From NCBI GenBank assembly GCA_963761015.1, contig CAVXFL010000020.1, positions 757,730 through 821,729 on the forward strand: a DNA stretch of 64,000 nucleotides, given 5' to 3'. Below the pieces are notes generated by a model. It ran no database searches, had not been told where the DNA came from, and worked only from the letters and a program-made list of their open reading frames with translations. Source of the stretch: CAVXFL01 sp963761015 (GTDB lineage Bacteria; Pseudomonadota; Alphaproteobacteria; Acetobacterales; Acetobacteraceae). Positions 24,224-32,958 of the stretch are shown here, one piece after another. Position 1 is the first letter of the stretch. Every line of letters begins with the position of its first letter. A program made the position numbers and the translations under genes.

Positions 24224-25927
24224 ATGCGACGGCGGACAACGCTCCTTATCGTGGCGGCCTGTGTCGTCGTGGCGCTGGGTGCGGCCACCGCGCTCTACTG
24301 GTACGCGCTTCCCGGCGTGTCCAGCGCGCGCACCGCGCCGTCGCGGGTCGAAACGGTCGTGGCCACGTGGGTGTTGCGCCACAGCGTTCCGGGGGCGGCG
24401 CGGAAGCGGCGCAATCCGCTGGGGGCGGATGCCGCCGACATCGTGGCCGGGCGCGAACTGTTCCGCCAGAACTGCGAGGTGTGCCACGGCTACGACGGCG
24501 GCGGCCGCACGGCCATCGGCGCGGGCCAGTATCCGCATCCGCCGCCGCTGCGCGCGCTGGCCGCCTCGCTCAGCGACGGCGCGATTTTCTATCACGTCCG
24601 CAACGGCATCCGGAACACCGGCATGCCGGCCTGGAATTTGCCGGAGCGGCAGATCTGGCAACTCGTGCTGTACATCCGCCATTTGCCGATCACGGTGAAG
24701 CTGTCGCGCGCGAACGCCGAACCCGCGGCGCCGATCCATGTCGCCTTCGGCGTACGGCGCGCGCTCGCCGCGGAGGCCGATCCGACTTCCGGCTGGCATT
24801 ACGTGGGGTCGGCGGCCTGCAAATCGTGCCATGCCGACATTTACCAGCGTTGGAAGAAGACGCCGATGGCCAATGTCGTGCGCGACCCGCGCGAGCATCC
24901 CGAGGCGATCCTTCCGGATATGTCGAAGCCCAATCCGCTGGTGACGTTCACGAAGAAGGACATCGCCTTTGTTTATGGCCATCTCTGGAAGCAGCGCTAT
25001 TTCACCAAAATCGGCAACGATTTTTTCGTGTTGCCGGCGCAGTGGGATGTCGCCAAGCACGTCTGGCGGAAGTTCTTCGTCGACAAGGGCGAGGACTGGT
25101 GGGCAGCGCTCTATCCGCCGGACAACATGAAGCGACCGACAGGCCCGCTCTGCGACGGCTGCCACTCGGTGAACTACGACATCAAGACCAAGACGGTAGC
25201 CGAATGGAACGTCGGTTGCGAGCGCTGCCACGGGCCGGGCAGCGCGCACGTTCAGCACCCGACCGCAGCCAACATCATCAACCCGGCCCGGCTCGACCAC
25301 GTGGCGGCCAACGATACCTGCATCCAGTGCCACTCGCAGGGGCGGCCGCTCACCAATCCGATCGACGGCAAATACTACGACTGGCCGGTCGGCTTCCACA
25401 TGGGGTTGAACCTTGCCGACTTCTGGAAGCTGGAGGACCACAAGCTCGGCCAGCCGACCAATTTCTACTATTTCCCCGACGGCACCGCGCACAAGAACCG
25501 CATGCAGGGTAACGATTTCGCGCGGAGCCTGATGTACACGCGGGGCGTTGCCTGCTTCAGTTGCCATGACGTGCACGGCACGAAATACCCCGCGCAGTTG
25601 CGCGAGCCGCCGAGCCAGATGTGCTTCGTGTGCCATGGCACCGACACGCAGAACGGTCCGCACGCGGTGAGCATCGCGGCGCACACGCACCACAAGCCCG
25701 GCAGCCCGGGCAGCCAGTGCATCGCCTGCCACATGCCAAAGATCGAGAAGGAGTTCGTGGACCAGACGGTGCACGCGCACACGTTCAACTTCATCACGCC
25801 CGCGGACACCGAGAAATACGGCATCCCGAACCCGTGCAACATCTGCCACCAGGACAAATCGACCGCCTGGGCGACCGCGGCGCTCAAATCCTGGCACGAC
25901 CGCTCGCCCTGGCGCATGGAGCGGTAA
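24224..25927 (+). CDS. Nine-heme cytochrome c (monoheme domain fused to octaheme domain)
   Basis: A 567-residue exported or membrane-anchored protein with an N-terminal hydrophobic helix (about 6-29) and nine CXXCH heme sites: CEVCH 84, CKSCH 199, CDGCH 310, CERCH 332, CIQCH 366, CFSCH 444, CFVCH 467, CIACH 499, CNICH 538. Residues 70-155 look like a class I cytochrome c with its methionine ligand candidate in 'GMPAWNLP'. The rest resembles multiheme cytochrome c554/octaheme proteins, with many extra histidines. Such proteins move electrons in the periplasm or reduce nitrogen or sulfur compounds. No quinol oxidase partner is adjacent. It shares a 78-bp divergent region with chrB, so reduction of a metal oxyanion is an attractive but untested idea. 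Confidence 0.9.
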   Translation: MRRRTTLLIVAACVVVALGAATALYWYALPGVSSARTAPSRVETVVATWVLRHSVPGAARKRRNPLGADAADIVAGRELFRQNCEVCHGYDGGGRTAIGAGQYPHPPPLRALAASLSDGAIFYHVRNGIRNTGMPAWNLPERQIWQLVLYIRHLPITVKLSRANAEPAAPIHVAFGVRRALAAEADPTSGWHYVGSAACKSCHADIYQRWKKTPMANVVRDPREHPEAILPDMSKPNPLVTFTKKDIAFVYGHLWKQRYFTKIGNDFFVLPAQWDVAKHVWRKFFVDKGEDWWAALYPPDNMKRPTGPLCDGCHSVNYDIKTKTVAEWNVGCERCHGPGSAHVQHPTAANIINPARLDHVAANDTCIQCHSQGRPLTNPIDGKYYDWPVGFHMGLNLADFWKLEDHKLGQPTNFYYFPDGTAHKNRMQGNDFARSLMYTRGVACFSCHDVHGTKYPAQLREPPSQMCFVCHGTDTQNGPHAVSIAAHTHHKPGSPGSQCIACHMPKIEKEFVDQTVHAHTFNFITPADTEKYGIPNPCNICHQDKSTAWATAALKSWHDRSPWRMER

Positions 25928-26049
25928 GGTCGGCTGCCCGCCATGGCATGCCCAGTCCCGGCGAAATAGCGGTACGCGGCCGAAAGTGTCGTGACAAGGT
26001 CCGATTGAGCGATTACATAATTGGCTTCTTGTCGGTGAAGGTTTCTTCC

Positions 26050-26640
26050 ATGTCAGGGCTGGAAATTCTTGGGGTCGTGATCGCCGTGGCGGTGGTCGTC
26101 GCCCTGGCGTGGCTTTGGTTTCGCAGCCTCATGGGCAAGGCGGCGAGGCTCTGGGAAGCCAACCGGGCGCTGGTGCAAGGCACGCTGTCACGCTGGCGCA
26201 TCAAGCTGACCGGCACATGGGAGCGCCGGCCGGTCGTCGCCTACCTTGCCACGGACAAGGTAGACACCCAGGAGATTTCCGGCGGCAACTCGGTCACCTA
26301 TGCTTACATCTTGCGCATGACCTTTCCCGCCGGATTCGAGAACTGGTCGGCGACCTACCGGAGCCGAAAGGGTCAGCCCGCCGGGTGGGAGTTGAAGGCC
26401 GGGTCGCGGACCGACGAACGGCTCAGGGCGGCGGGACTGATGGCTGCCCTTGAGCAGGCGCCCAGGAACTGCCGGCTGCGCTACCGCGCCAGCAAAGGGA
26501 TCATGCAGCTCAGTATCGCGGGCGTCGGCATGTGGTATTGCCCCGACGCGCAGGTCTTCCAATCACAGTTGGAGCTGCTGTCGCGCATCGGAACTATTGC
26601 GCAGTCCGCCGGCGGAACCGGGCTCGCTCGCGCCGCGTGA
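26050..26640 (+). CDS. Single-pass membrane protein, function unknown
   Basis: A 196-residue protein with one N-terminal transmembrane helix (about residues 5-27, 'ILGVVIAVAVVVALAWLWF') and a soluble domain with 'KLTGTWERRPVVAYLATD', 'YAYILRMTFPAGFENW' and 'CRLRYRASKGIMQLSIAG'. I do not recognise the family. The ATG at 26050 precedes the helix directly; GAAGG lies a few bases upstream. There is no operon partner: 122 bp follow the cytochrome gene and 146 bp precede the next gene. Confidence 0.65.
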   Translation: MSGLEILGVVIAVAVVVALAWLWFRSLMGKAARLWEANRALVQGTLSRWRIKLTGTWERRPVVAYLATDKVDTQEISGGNSVTYAYILRMTFPAGFENWSATYRSRKGQPAGWELKAGSRTDERLRAAGLMAALEQAPRNCRLRYRASKGIMQLSIAGVGMWYCPDAQVFQSQLELLSRIGTIAQSAGGTGLARAA

Positions 26641-26786
26641 GCTTGCGCGACCTGGCCATTGCGGCTAACGACTTGTTCCACCGAGGCGCCCAGTCTTGCT
26701 TGTCCGACGAGATCGTCGCGCACCGGAGGTGCTTCTCCTGACCGGGGCTTGCATCGCAACCATCTGACCAACGGAGCCTATTCCTG

Positions 26787-27434
26787 ATGCGGAGCTCGAC
26801 TCGTACCGCGCTCGTCCTTGCGCTCGCGCTCGGCGCGGCGCCGCTCGCCACCGCGCGCGCCCAGGATGCCGATCTGGTGTTCTGGCAATCCATCCAGAAC
26901 AGCACCAATCCGGCCGAGTATCAGGCCTATCTGGACGCGTTTCCCAACGGCAAGTTCCGCGTGCTGGCGCTGCTCCGGGTGAAGCACCCGCCGGCCGCCA
27001 AGCCGGCGGTCGGGGCCGCTCCCGCGCCCGCCCCGGCGCGGACGCCGGTCGCGGCGCCCGAGGCGAACAATCCCGCGGCGGCGCCGGCCAATCCCTGCCC
27101 CGGCATTGTCGGCGATTGCACGAACAAAGTCGTCGTCAAACCGACGGTGGCGCGCGTCGGACAGAAATTCCGGGTGTCCTTCGTCAATTTTCCCGACCCG
27201 GATGCCGATATTTTCATGATCGTCCGCGCCGGCACGCCGGATTTCAATCCGATTTCGCCGCCTCCGGAAACCAAGCCGATCTGGTACACCACCATCTGGA
27301 AGCGCAATAATCTGACCGACCTGGTCATCGGTCCCTTCGCGCCCGGCAAGTACGAGGCGCGCTACATGACCAAGCTGTACAACAACGACGGCCGGTACGA
27401 GACCAGCGCGCGGACGATGTTCTCGGTGCGCTGA
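26787..27434 (+). CDS. Exported protein with caspase-associated-type N-terminal repeat
   Basis: A 215-residue secreted protein: signal peptide to about residue 25 ('ATARAQ'), then 'DLVFWQSIQNSTNPAEYQAYL' continuing 'DAFPNGKFRVLALLRV'. This short helical motif (FW.S...S.P.....YL..FPnG.F..LA) is often found in exported alphaproteobacterial proteins and beside caspase-like domains. A Pro/Ala linker follows (about 68-105), with a C-terminal beta-rich domain containing 'RVGQKFRVSFVNFPDPDADIF' and ending 'YNNDGRYETSARTMFSV'. The downstream gene starts four bases later and carries the same motif, so the two form an operon of related exported proteins. Function unknown. Confidence 0.75.
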   Translation: MRSSTRTALVLALALGAAPLATARAQDADLVFWQSIQNSTNPAEYQAYLDAFPNGKFRVLALLRVKHPPAAKPAVGAAPAPAPARTPVAAPEANNPAAAPANPCPGIVGDCTNKVVVKPTVARVGQKFRVSFVNFPDPDADIFMIVRAGTPDFNPISPPPETKPIWYTTIWKRNNLTDLVIGPFAPGKYEARYMTKLYNNDGRYETSARTMFSVR

Positions 27435-27438
27435 GCGG

Positions 27439-28428
27439 ATGCGCCGTTTCCTGGCGGTGGCGCTGCTCGCCGCCGCGCTTGGCACCAACGCGTCGGCGGC
27501 GGACGACCCAGCCGATATCGCGTTCTGGACCAGCGTGCGCAACAGCGCCGATCCGGCCGAGTTGCGAGCGTATATCGAGACCTTTCCGAACGGGCGCTTT
27601 GCCGCCCTCGCGCGCCTGCGCCTGCGCGAACTGGCAGCCACCAGGCCCGCAACCACGCCGATCGCACCGCCGGCCTTGCCGCCCGCAGTGCGCCGCGCGC
27701 CGGTCGCGGCGGCGTCGATCGCGCCGACGCGAAAGCGGGTGCGGATCGTCGATCCGGTCGTGGTCGACGTGGATGCGCGCGGGCTGGCGTCGGGGTCCAA
27801 CCATCGGCTGATCGTGGTCCCGGCGGGAACGCCGGACGCGGTCGCCGACACCCAGAAATTCGCCCGCGAGAGCACCACGATCCCGGCCTCGCGCACGCGC
27901 GTCTCGCTGCCGGTCGAGGCCCCCGGGCGCAACGAGGTGCGGCTCTACTACGTCCCGCAATTTGGTTCGGAGTTCGTCGTGGCCGCGCGGGCCGCTGTCG
28001 ATGTGGCGCCCGGCTATCCCGGGGCTGTGCTGGTCAGTCGCCTCGCGCGGGAAGCCGGCGAGACCAATCCGGTCCGCTTCGAGGCGCTGTATCGGGATCG
28101 GATCATCACCGTCCAGGGCCAATTCCTCGGCGTGCAGCCGCGCATGGTCGACGAACTGGGCTGGGCATCGGTGCTCGGCCCCGCGAATTTCGAAAAGCCG
28201 TACGTCGCGATATTCGTGGGCCGTCTCGGCGCCGAGCGCCGCGCCGACGGCGCGCCGACCGAGCTTCTCTGCCTGATGCCGACCGAGGACCGCAGGGTGC
28301 TCGACCGTGTCGCGCTGCTCAACCGCGGCGATCCGGTGGTGTTGCGGGGCACGCCTAGCACATGGCAGTCCGTGTTCGGCGCCTCGGCGGTCATCGTCAA
28401 TCCGTGCGCCTTCGCGCCGGCCCGCTGA
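27439..28428 (+). CDS. Exported protein sharing the same N-terminal repeat
   Basis: The 329-residue product has a signal peptide (about 1-21, 'ASAADD') and the same module as its neighbour: 'DIAFWTSVRNSADPAELRAYI' then 'ETFPNGRFAALARLRLREL'. The remaining 250 residues include 'VRIVDPVVVDVDARGLASGSN' and a late segment 'RIITVQGQFLGVQPRMVDELG' but no domain I can name. It starts four bases after the previous gene, so it is co-translated with it. The paired modules suggest a gene pair made by duplication of the N-terminal unit. There is no lipobox, so the product is probably periplasmic. Confidence 0.75.
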   Translation: MRRFLAVALLAAALGTNASAADDPADIAFWTSVRNSADPAELRAYIETFPNGRFAALARLRLRELAATRPATTPIAPPALPPAVRRAPVAAASIAPTRKRVRIVDPVVVDVDARGLASGSNHRLIVVPAGTPDAVADTQKFARESTTIPASRTRVSLPVEAPGRNEVRLYYVPQFGSEFVVAARAAVDVAPGYPGAVLVSRLAREAGETNPVRFEALYRDRIITVQGQFLGVQPRMVDELGWASVLGPANFEKPYVAIFVGRLGAERRADGAPTELLCLMPTEDRRVLDRVALLNRGDPVVLRGTPSTWQSVFGASAVIVNPCAFAPAR

Positions 28429-28503
28429 TCCCGGCCCGAGCCTGGCCGCTTTGCGCCATTCGGCGGCGGCCCTAATCTGGGGCGGAAAAGCGGAGGAAGT
28501 CCG

Positions 28504-29331
28504 ATGAAAGTGCTATCCGCCGACGCGATCCGGCAATACGGTGAGCGCGGCTATTACGCCCCCGTTCCGGCCCTGAGCACCGCCGAAGCTGCCGGCATCC
28601 GCCGCCGCCTGGAGGATTACGAGGGGCGCGACGGCGCGCTCAAGGGCCCGCTCAGGCACAAGTCGCATCTGCTGTTCACCTGGCTCGACGAACTGATCCG
28701 CGCGCCCCGCATCCTGGATGCGGTCGAGGACCTCATCGGCCCGAACATCCTGTGCTGGGGCACCAGCTTCTTCATCAAGGAGGCGCGCGACCCGGGCTAC
28801 GTCTCCTGGCATCAGGATTCCACCTATTGGGGGCTGGACCCGGCCGACATCGTCACCGCCTGGGTGGCGATCTCCGAAAGCACGGCGGAGAACGGGGCGA
28901 TGCGTGTCATCCCGGGCAGCCACAAGCGCGACCAGTTGCCGCACCGCGATACCTTCGCCGCCAACAACCTGCTGAGCCGCGGCCAGGAGATCGAGGTCGA
29001 GGTCGACGAAAGCCGGGCGGTGATGCTGGAGCTGGAGCCGGGCCAGATGTCGCTGCATCACGTGCGGCTGATTCACGGCTCGGACCCCAACCCCTCCGGC
29101 AAGCGCCGCATCGGCTTTGCCATCCGCTATCTGCCGACCTATGTGCGGCAGGTGGTCGGCAGCCACGACAGCGCGACCCTGGTGCGCGGCGTCGACACCT
29201 ACCATCATTTCGAGCCCGAGCAGCGGCCCGACGCGGACATGTCCGAGGCGGCGCAGGCCTATCACGCCGCCATCACCTCCCGGCACGCGCAGGTCCTGAT
29301 GCGCGACACCGGCCAGCCGATGCGCGCGTAG
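28504..29331 (+). CDS. Phytanoyl-CoA dioxygenase (PhyH) family protein
   Basis: A 275-residue Fe(II)/2-oxoglutarate-dependent oxygenase. The metal-binding facial triad is visible as His103 and Asp105 in 'VSWHQDSTYWG' and His191 in 'RLIHGSDPN', with the 2-oxoglutarate-binding arginine at about 201 ('GKRRIGFAIRYLP'). Other family marks are 'MRVIPGSHKRDQLPH' and 'LEPGQMSLHH'. PhyH-type enzymes hydroxylate diverse small molecules; bacterial ones are often in secondary or compatible-solute metabolism, and the substrate here is unknown. An AGGAAG ribosome site precedes the ATG. It is monocistronic. Confidence 0.9.
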   Translation: MKVLSADAIRQYGERGYYAPVPALSTAEAAGIRRRLEDYEGRDGALKGPLRHKSHLLFTWLDELIRAPRILDAVEDLIGPNILCWGTSFFIKEARDPGYVSWHQDSTYWGLDPADIVTAWVAISESTAENGAMRVIPGSHKRDQLPHRDTFAANNLLSRGQEIEVEVDESRAVMLELEPGQMSLHHVRLIHGSDPNPSGKRRIGFAIRYLPTYVRQVVGSHDSATLVRGVDTYHHFEPEQRPDADMSEAAQAYHAAITSRHAQVLMRDTGQPMRA

Positions 29332-29732
29332 CGTGATCAGCACGCGACCCGAATCGGCCAATGCCGTCATGCCCGGGCTCCACGGATTTGGCCGCGCAGA
29401 AGTCGTGGATGATCGAACCGAGTCGGGCCATCACCAAATGGCAGCGCATTCGGTCTGCCCGATCTCCCCGGTCCTCTCCGCCCCAGGATAGAACGGGAGG
29501 AAACCCCAATGACTGCGCGCCAGCGCTGCGGGGGTGGCGATCTTCGTGCGCGCGCCGAATGGCGCCGCGACGGGAGCCATGGCCGAGCCGCGACCGGCCG
29601 CTTCGGCCTACGCGGCAGCGGAGCAACGGGCTTGTAGGCGACAGGATAGATGCGCCTGGGGCTCCGCGCAGGGCATTACCGCGCCGAAACACATGCCGAG
29701 ACCGCCTTCGCCGTCCCGGCGTGCCGCGCCGA
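29332..29732. other. 401-bp intergenic region without a supported gene
   Basis: This gap separates PhyH from the leftward SDR gene. Short frames on both strands lack coding character. A half REP-like word (GCCGTCATGCCCGGGCTC) lies near 29364. I see no tRNA, hairpin terminator or promoter strong enough to list. Confidence 0.5.
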
Positions 29733-30494
29733 TTAGAACTGCACGCCGCGCGTCAGCGCGCCGTCCACGACGAGGTTGGTGCCGCTGATGAAACTCGCCG
29801 CCGGGCTGGCGAGGAACACCACGGCGCGCGCGATCTCTTCCGGCTTCGCCATGCGCCCGGTGGGGTTGAGCCCGAGCGCTGTTTTGAACAGCTCCGGATT
29901 GCCGTGCTCGATGCGGTGCCAGACGCCGCCCTCGAAATAGGTGTTGCCCGGCGAGACGCTGTTCGCGCGGATGCCCTTGCCGGCGTATTTGTAAGCCAGT
30001 CCTTGAGCGTAATGGATGAGCGCCGCCTTGAACGCGCCGTACGGTCCGGCCGCGAAATCGACCTCGCGTCCGGACACGCTGGATACCATGACGATCGCGG
30101 CGGCGCTCGACTTCTCCAGGAACGGCATCGCCGCCGCAACGGCGCGCACCGAATGCATCATGTCGGCGTCGAACTCGGCGCGCCAGCCGGCCTCATCGTC
30201 GGCGATGGCGAGCGCGCTGACATTCGGCACCACGATGTCGAGCCCGCCGAACTCCCCGGCCACGTCGCGCACCCAGGATTCCAGCGCCGCCTTGTCGGTG
30301 ACGTCGAGCGCCCGGCCGGTGGCCGGCACGCCGGTTTCGCGCAGGGCGGCGACGGTCTCGCTCACTTCTGTCGCACCGCGGGCGCAGATGGCGACGGCGG
30401 CGCCCTCCGCGGCGAAGTGCTCGGCGATGGCGCGGCCGATCCCCTTGGTGCCGCCGGTGACCAACGCCTTGCGGTTCTTCAGGCCGAGATCCAT
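29733..30494 (-). CDS. SDR family oxidoreductase
   Basis: A 253-residue short-chain dehydrogenase/reductase of classical type. It has the nucleotide-binding 'VTGGTKGIGRAIAEHF' (about 13-28), 'VVPNVSAL' replacing NNAG, the catalytic serine in 'MVSSVSGREV', the Tyr/Lys pair in 'GPYGAFKAAL', and a C-terminal 'SFISGTNLVVDGALTRG' loop. It oxidises or reduces an alcohol/ketone with NAD(P). It is on the same strand as the amidase, 85 bp downstream with a REP-like palindrome between, so it may be the last gene of the transporter operon. The substrate is not predictable. Confidence 0.92.
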   Translation of the reverse strand: MDLGLKNRKALVTGGTKGIGRAIAEHFAAEGAAVAICARGATEVSETVAALRETGVPATGRALDVTDKAALESWVRDVAGEFGGLDIVVPNVSALAIADDEAGWRAEFDADMMHSVRAVAAAMPFLEKSSAAAIVMVSSVSGREVDFAAGPYGAFKAALIHYAQGLAYKYAGKGIRANSVSPGNTYFEGGVWHRIEHGNPELFKTALGLNPTGRMAKPEEIARAVVFLASPAASFISGTNLVVDGALTRGVQF

Positions 30495-30544
30495 GAGCGT
30501 CCTCCCTTTGATCGAGCCGCCTTCGTATCCGACATGCCGCTCAC

Positions 30545-30563
30545 GGCCGGGACGAACCCGGCC
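30545..30563. repeat. REP-like palindrome between amidase and SDR genes
   Basis: GGCCGGG-ACGAA-CCCGGCC is a perfect 7-bp stem with a five-base loop, in the 85-bp gap between two same-strand genes. It belongs to the same repeat style as 22964-22986 and 32896-32918 and could reduce read-through into the SDR gene. Confidence 0.6.
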
Positions 30564-30579
30564 ATGGCGACGGCATCGT

Positions 30580-32109
30580 TCACGCCGTGATCGACTTCCA
30601 GTCCACGCCGGACTCGAAGGCGGCGGCCGCGCGGTAGATCGTTTCCTCCTCGAACATCCGCCCGACCAGCATCAGCCCCACCGGCAGGCCATCGACCAGA
30701 CCGCAGGGTAGGCTCATCGAGGGATGGTGCGTGGCGTCGAACGGCGCGGTGTTCGGCAGCACCTCGAAGCCGCGCTGGATGATCTCGTCGATCGGCGCGT
30801 TTGCGTCCGGCAGCGGCGTCGCCACGATCGGCAGGGTCGGCATCAGCAGCAGGTCGTAGCGCGCCAGCACGTCGTCGTAGGCGCGGCGCAGGCGGCGCAC
30901 CAGGTTCTGCGCCTTGGCGTAATAATGGCCCCGGTAGTTCGTGACCATGTAATGCCCGAGCAGCATGGTGTTCTTCAGCGTATCCGACAGCTCGTCCGCG
31001 CGCGTGCGCCAGGCGCTGTGGAAGTCGAGCATCGAGGTCACGTACAGCCCCTGCCAGTTGAAGCCGAAGCCGTTGCCCAGCATCATCTGCATGGTCGCGC
31101 CCTCGGCCGCCACCGGCAGCCAGATCGCGTGGCCCTGCCGGTGCATCGGGATCGACACCTTCTCCACGGTGGCGCCGAGTTCGCCGAGCCGCTCCGCCGC
31201 CTCGCGCACCAGCGCGTCGACCTGCGGCATGGACTGCGGATGGCCGAAGCCTTCCTCGACGACGGCGATGCGCAGTCCCTTCGCGCCCTTGCCGAGCGAT
31301 TCGCGATACGGCTTGCTTTCGGCTCCGTACTGGCGGGGGTCGAGCCCGTCGGGGCCGGCGAGCACTTCCAAGAACAGCGCGTTGTCCTCGACCGTCGCCG
31401 TCATCGGTCCGGTGTGGTCGAGCGTCAGTTCGATCGGCATGATGCCGGTATACGGAACCAACCCGTGCGTCGGCTTCATGCCGTAAACGCCGCAGAACGA
31501 GGCCGGCATGCGGATGGAGCCGCCCTGATCGCCGCCCATCGCCATCGGCACTTCGCCCAGCCCGACGACGCAGCCGCTGCCGGAGGAGGAGCCGCCGGCG
31601 GAATAGCCCTTCCGGTGTGGATTGTGCACCGGTCCGGTCGCGCTGGTGTGGCTGCCACCCGAGAAGCAGAAATACTCGCACACCGTCTTGCCGACGATGG
31701 TACCGCCGGCGTCGAGAATGCGCGTGGCGATCGTGGCGTCCACGTCCGGGACATAGCCCTCCATGGTGGAGGCGCCGTTCATCAGCGGCACGCCGGCGAG
31801 GCAGATATTGTCCTTCAGCGCGACTTTCTTGCCCTTCAGCTTGCCGCCGCTCGCGCCCTGCACCTCGGTCTTCACGTACCACGCGCCGTACGGATTCTCC
31901 TCCGGCATCGGGCGTCGCCCTGGCGTGCGCGGATATTTCACTTCCGGCAACTCGTCCGGCATGTGGTCGACGATGTTGTACGCCTCAATCCCGGACAGCA
32001 GGCACATGCGATGCAACTCCAGATCACGCTCGCTCATGCTCATGCCGAGATCGGCCGCGACCTTCCGCAACTGCTCGATGGTCGGGGCCTTGATCGTGTT
32101 CAGAGACAT
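30580..32109 (-). CDS. Amidase (amidase-signature family)
   Basis: The 509-residue enzyme has the complete amidase-signature core. The catalytic lysine is in 'KKVALKDNICLAGVP', the cis-serine in 'GGSSSGSGCVVG', and the nucleophile serine in 'GGDQGGSIRMPASFCGVYGMKP'. It hydrolyses carboxamides to acids plus ammonia in the cytosol. GGAGG lies eight bases upstream of the ATG at 32109, so that start is preferred to the ATG at 32124. It lies 27 bp downstream of the last ABC transporter gene on the same strand. With the amide/urea-type binding protein, this points to uptake and cleavage of a small amide for nitrogen. Regulation is not visible. Confidence 0.93.
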   Translation of the reverse strand: MSLNTIKAPTIEQLRKVAADLGMSMSERDLELHRMCLLSGIEAYNIVDHMPDELPEVKYPRTPGRRPMPEENPYGAWYVKTEVQGASGGKLKGKKVALKDNICLAGVPLMNGASTMEGYVPDVDATIATRILDAGGTIVGKTVCEYFCFSGGSHTSATGPVHNPHRKGYSAGGSSSGSGCVVGLGEVPMAMGGDQGGSIRMPASFCGVYGMKPTHGLVPYTGIMPIELTLDHTGPMTATVEDNALFLEVLAGPDGLDPRQYGAESKPYRESLGKGAKGLRIAVVEEGFGHPQSMPQVDALVREAAERLGELGATVEKVSIPMHRQGHAIWLPVAAEGATMQMMLGNGFGFNWQGLYVTSMLDFHSAWRTRADELSDTLKNTMLLGHYMVTNYRGHYYAKAQNLVRRLRRAYDDVLARYDLLLMPTLPIVATPLPDANAPIDEIIQRGFEVLPNTAPFDATHHPSMSLPCGLVDGLPVGLMLVGRMFEEETIYRAAAAFESGVDWKSITA

Positions 32110-32136
32110 AACTCGGTCCTCCATTCGGCCGGAGAT

Positions 32137-32835
32137 TTAACCGGCGCCGACGAACTCTTCCATCAGCTCCGTTTCCGCCAGCGCGTCCGGCGGCAGTTCG
32201 CGCAGGATGCGGCCGCGATGGATCAGCAGCACGCGGTCGGCCAGCGCGCGGATGAATTCGAGATTCTGCTCCACCAGCAGCACGGTCAGGCCGCCGCGCC
32301 GGAGATCCTGGATGCGCGCCGCGATCGCCTCGACGATCGACGGCTGAATCCCCTCCGTCGGCTCGTCGAGCAGCAGGAGCCGCGGTGCGCCGCACAGCGC
32401 CCGCGCAACCGCCAAGAGTTGTTGCTCGCCGCCGGAGAGCGCGCCGCCGGCGCGGTCCAAAAGCCGGCGTAGCTCGGGAAATTTTTCCAGCACGGCGACC
32501 GCGCCGGTGGCGGGAAGTCCAGGTTTGGCCGCCGCCGCGAAGGCCAGGTTCTCGCGCACGGTGAGGCCGGGGAAAATCTGCCGTCCTTGCGGCACATAGC
32601 CGATTCCGAGGCGGGCTCGCCGATGCGCCGGCAGGTGCTCGATGGCGCGGCCCTCGAATCGGATGGCGCCCGCGCTCGCCGGCAACAGCCCGACCAGCGT
32701 CTTCAGCAATGTCGACTTGCCCATGCCGTTATGGCCGAGGATGCCGACGCATTCGCCGGCATCGATGCGGAACGAAATTCCCCCCAGCACCTCGATGCGG
32801 CCATAGCCGGCAACCAGGTTGTCGACCTCCATCAT
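32137..32835 (-). CDS. ABC transporter ATP-binding protein, LivF/UrtE type
   Basis: A 232-residue ATPase with Walker A 'GILGHNGMGKSTLLKTL' (about 33-49), 'GYVPQGRQIFPGLTVRENLAF', the ABC signature 'ALSGGEQQLLAVARAL' and Walker B 'LLLLDEPTEGIQPSIVEAI'. The last phrase and 'GRQIFPGLTV' are typical of the UrtE side of the branched-chain/urea/amide group. It energises import with LivG, LivM and LivH encoded upstream. Two adjacent ATG codons mark the start (32835 and 32832). It is preceded by a 109-bp spacer holding REP-like palindromes, which may lower its expression relative to livG. Confidence 0.93.
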   Translation of the reverse strand: MMEVDNLVAGYGRIEVLGGISFRIDAGECVGILGHNGMGKSTLLKTLVGLLPASAGAIRFEGRAIEHLPAHRRARLGIGYVPQGRQIFPGLTVRENLAFAAAAKPGLPATGAVAVLEKFPELRRLLDRAGGALSGGEQQLLAVARALCGAPRLLLLDEPTEGIQPSIVEAIAARIQDLRRGGLTVLLVEQNLEFIRALADRVLLIHRGRILRELPPDALAETELMEEFVGAG

Positions 32836-32895
32836 GCCGGCAATCCGTGGCCATCCGTTACCGCGGAAGGCGCGCGCAGCCGATGCCGTCCCGTC

Positions 32896-32958
32896 ATGGC
32901 CGGAGTTGATCCGGCCATCTCCGTTGCGGCACCGGATTGCCGGCTCACGCCCGGCAAT
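32896..32958. repeat. REP-like double palindrome at the livG 3' end
   Basis: ATGGCCGGA-GTTGA-TCCGGCCAT (32896-32918, 9-bp stem) and ATTGCCGG-CTCACGC-CCGGCAAT (32936-32958, 8-bp stem) stand head to tail. The second overlaps the last codons of livG, whose final residues (RSRHCRA) are therefore repeat-derived. This is the same repeat style as 22962-23040. Confidence 0.7.

Noticed and set aside
29273..29692. A 139-residue minus-strand frame in the gap after the PhyH gene
   Set aside because: Basic low-complexity translation, overlap with the PhyH 3' end, and no ribosome site or family resemblance.
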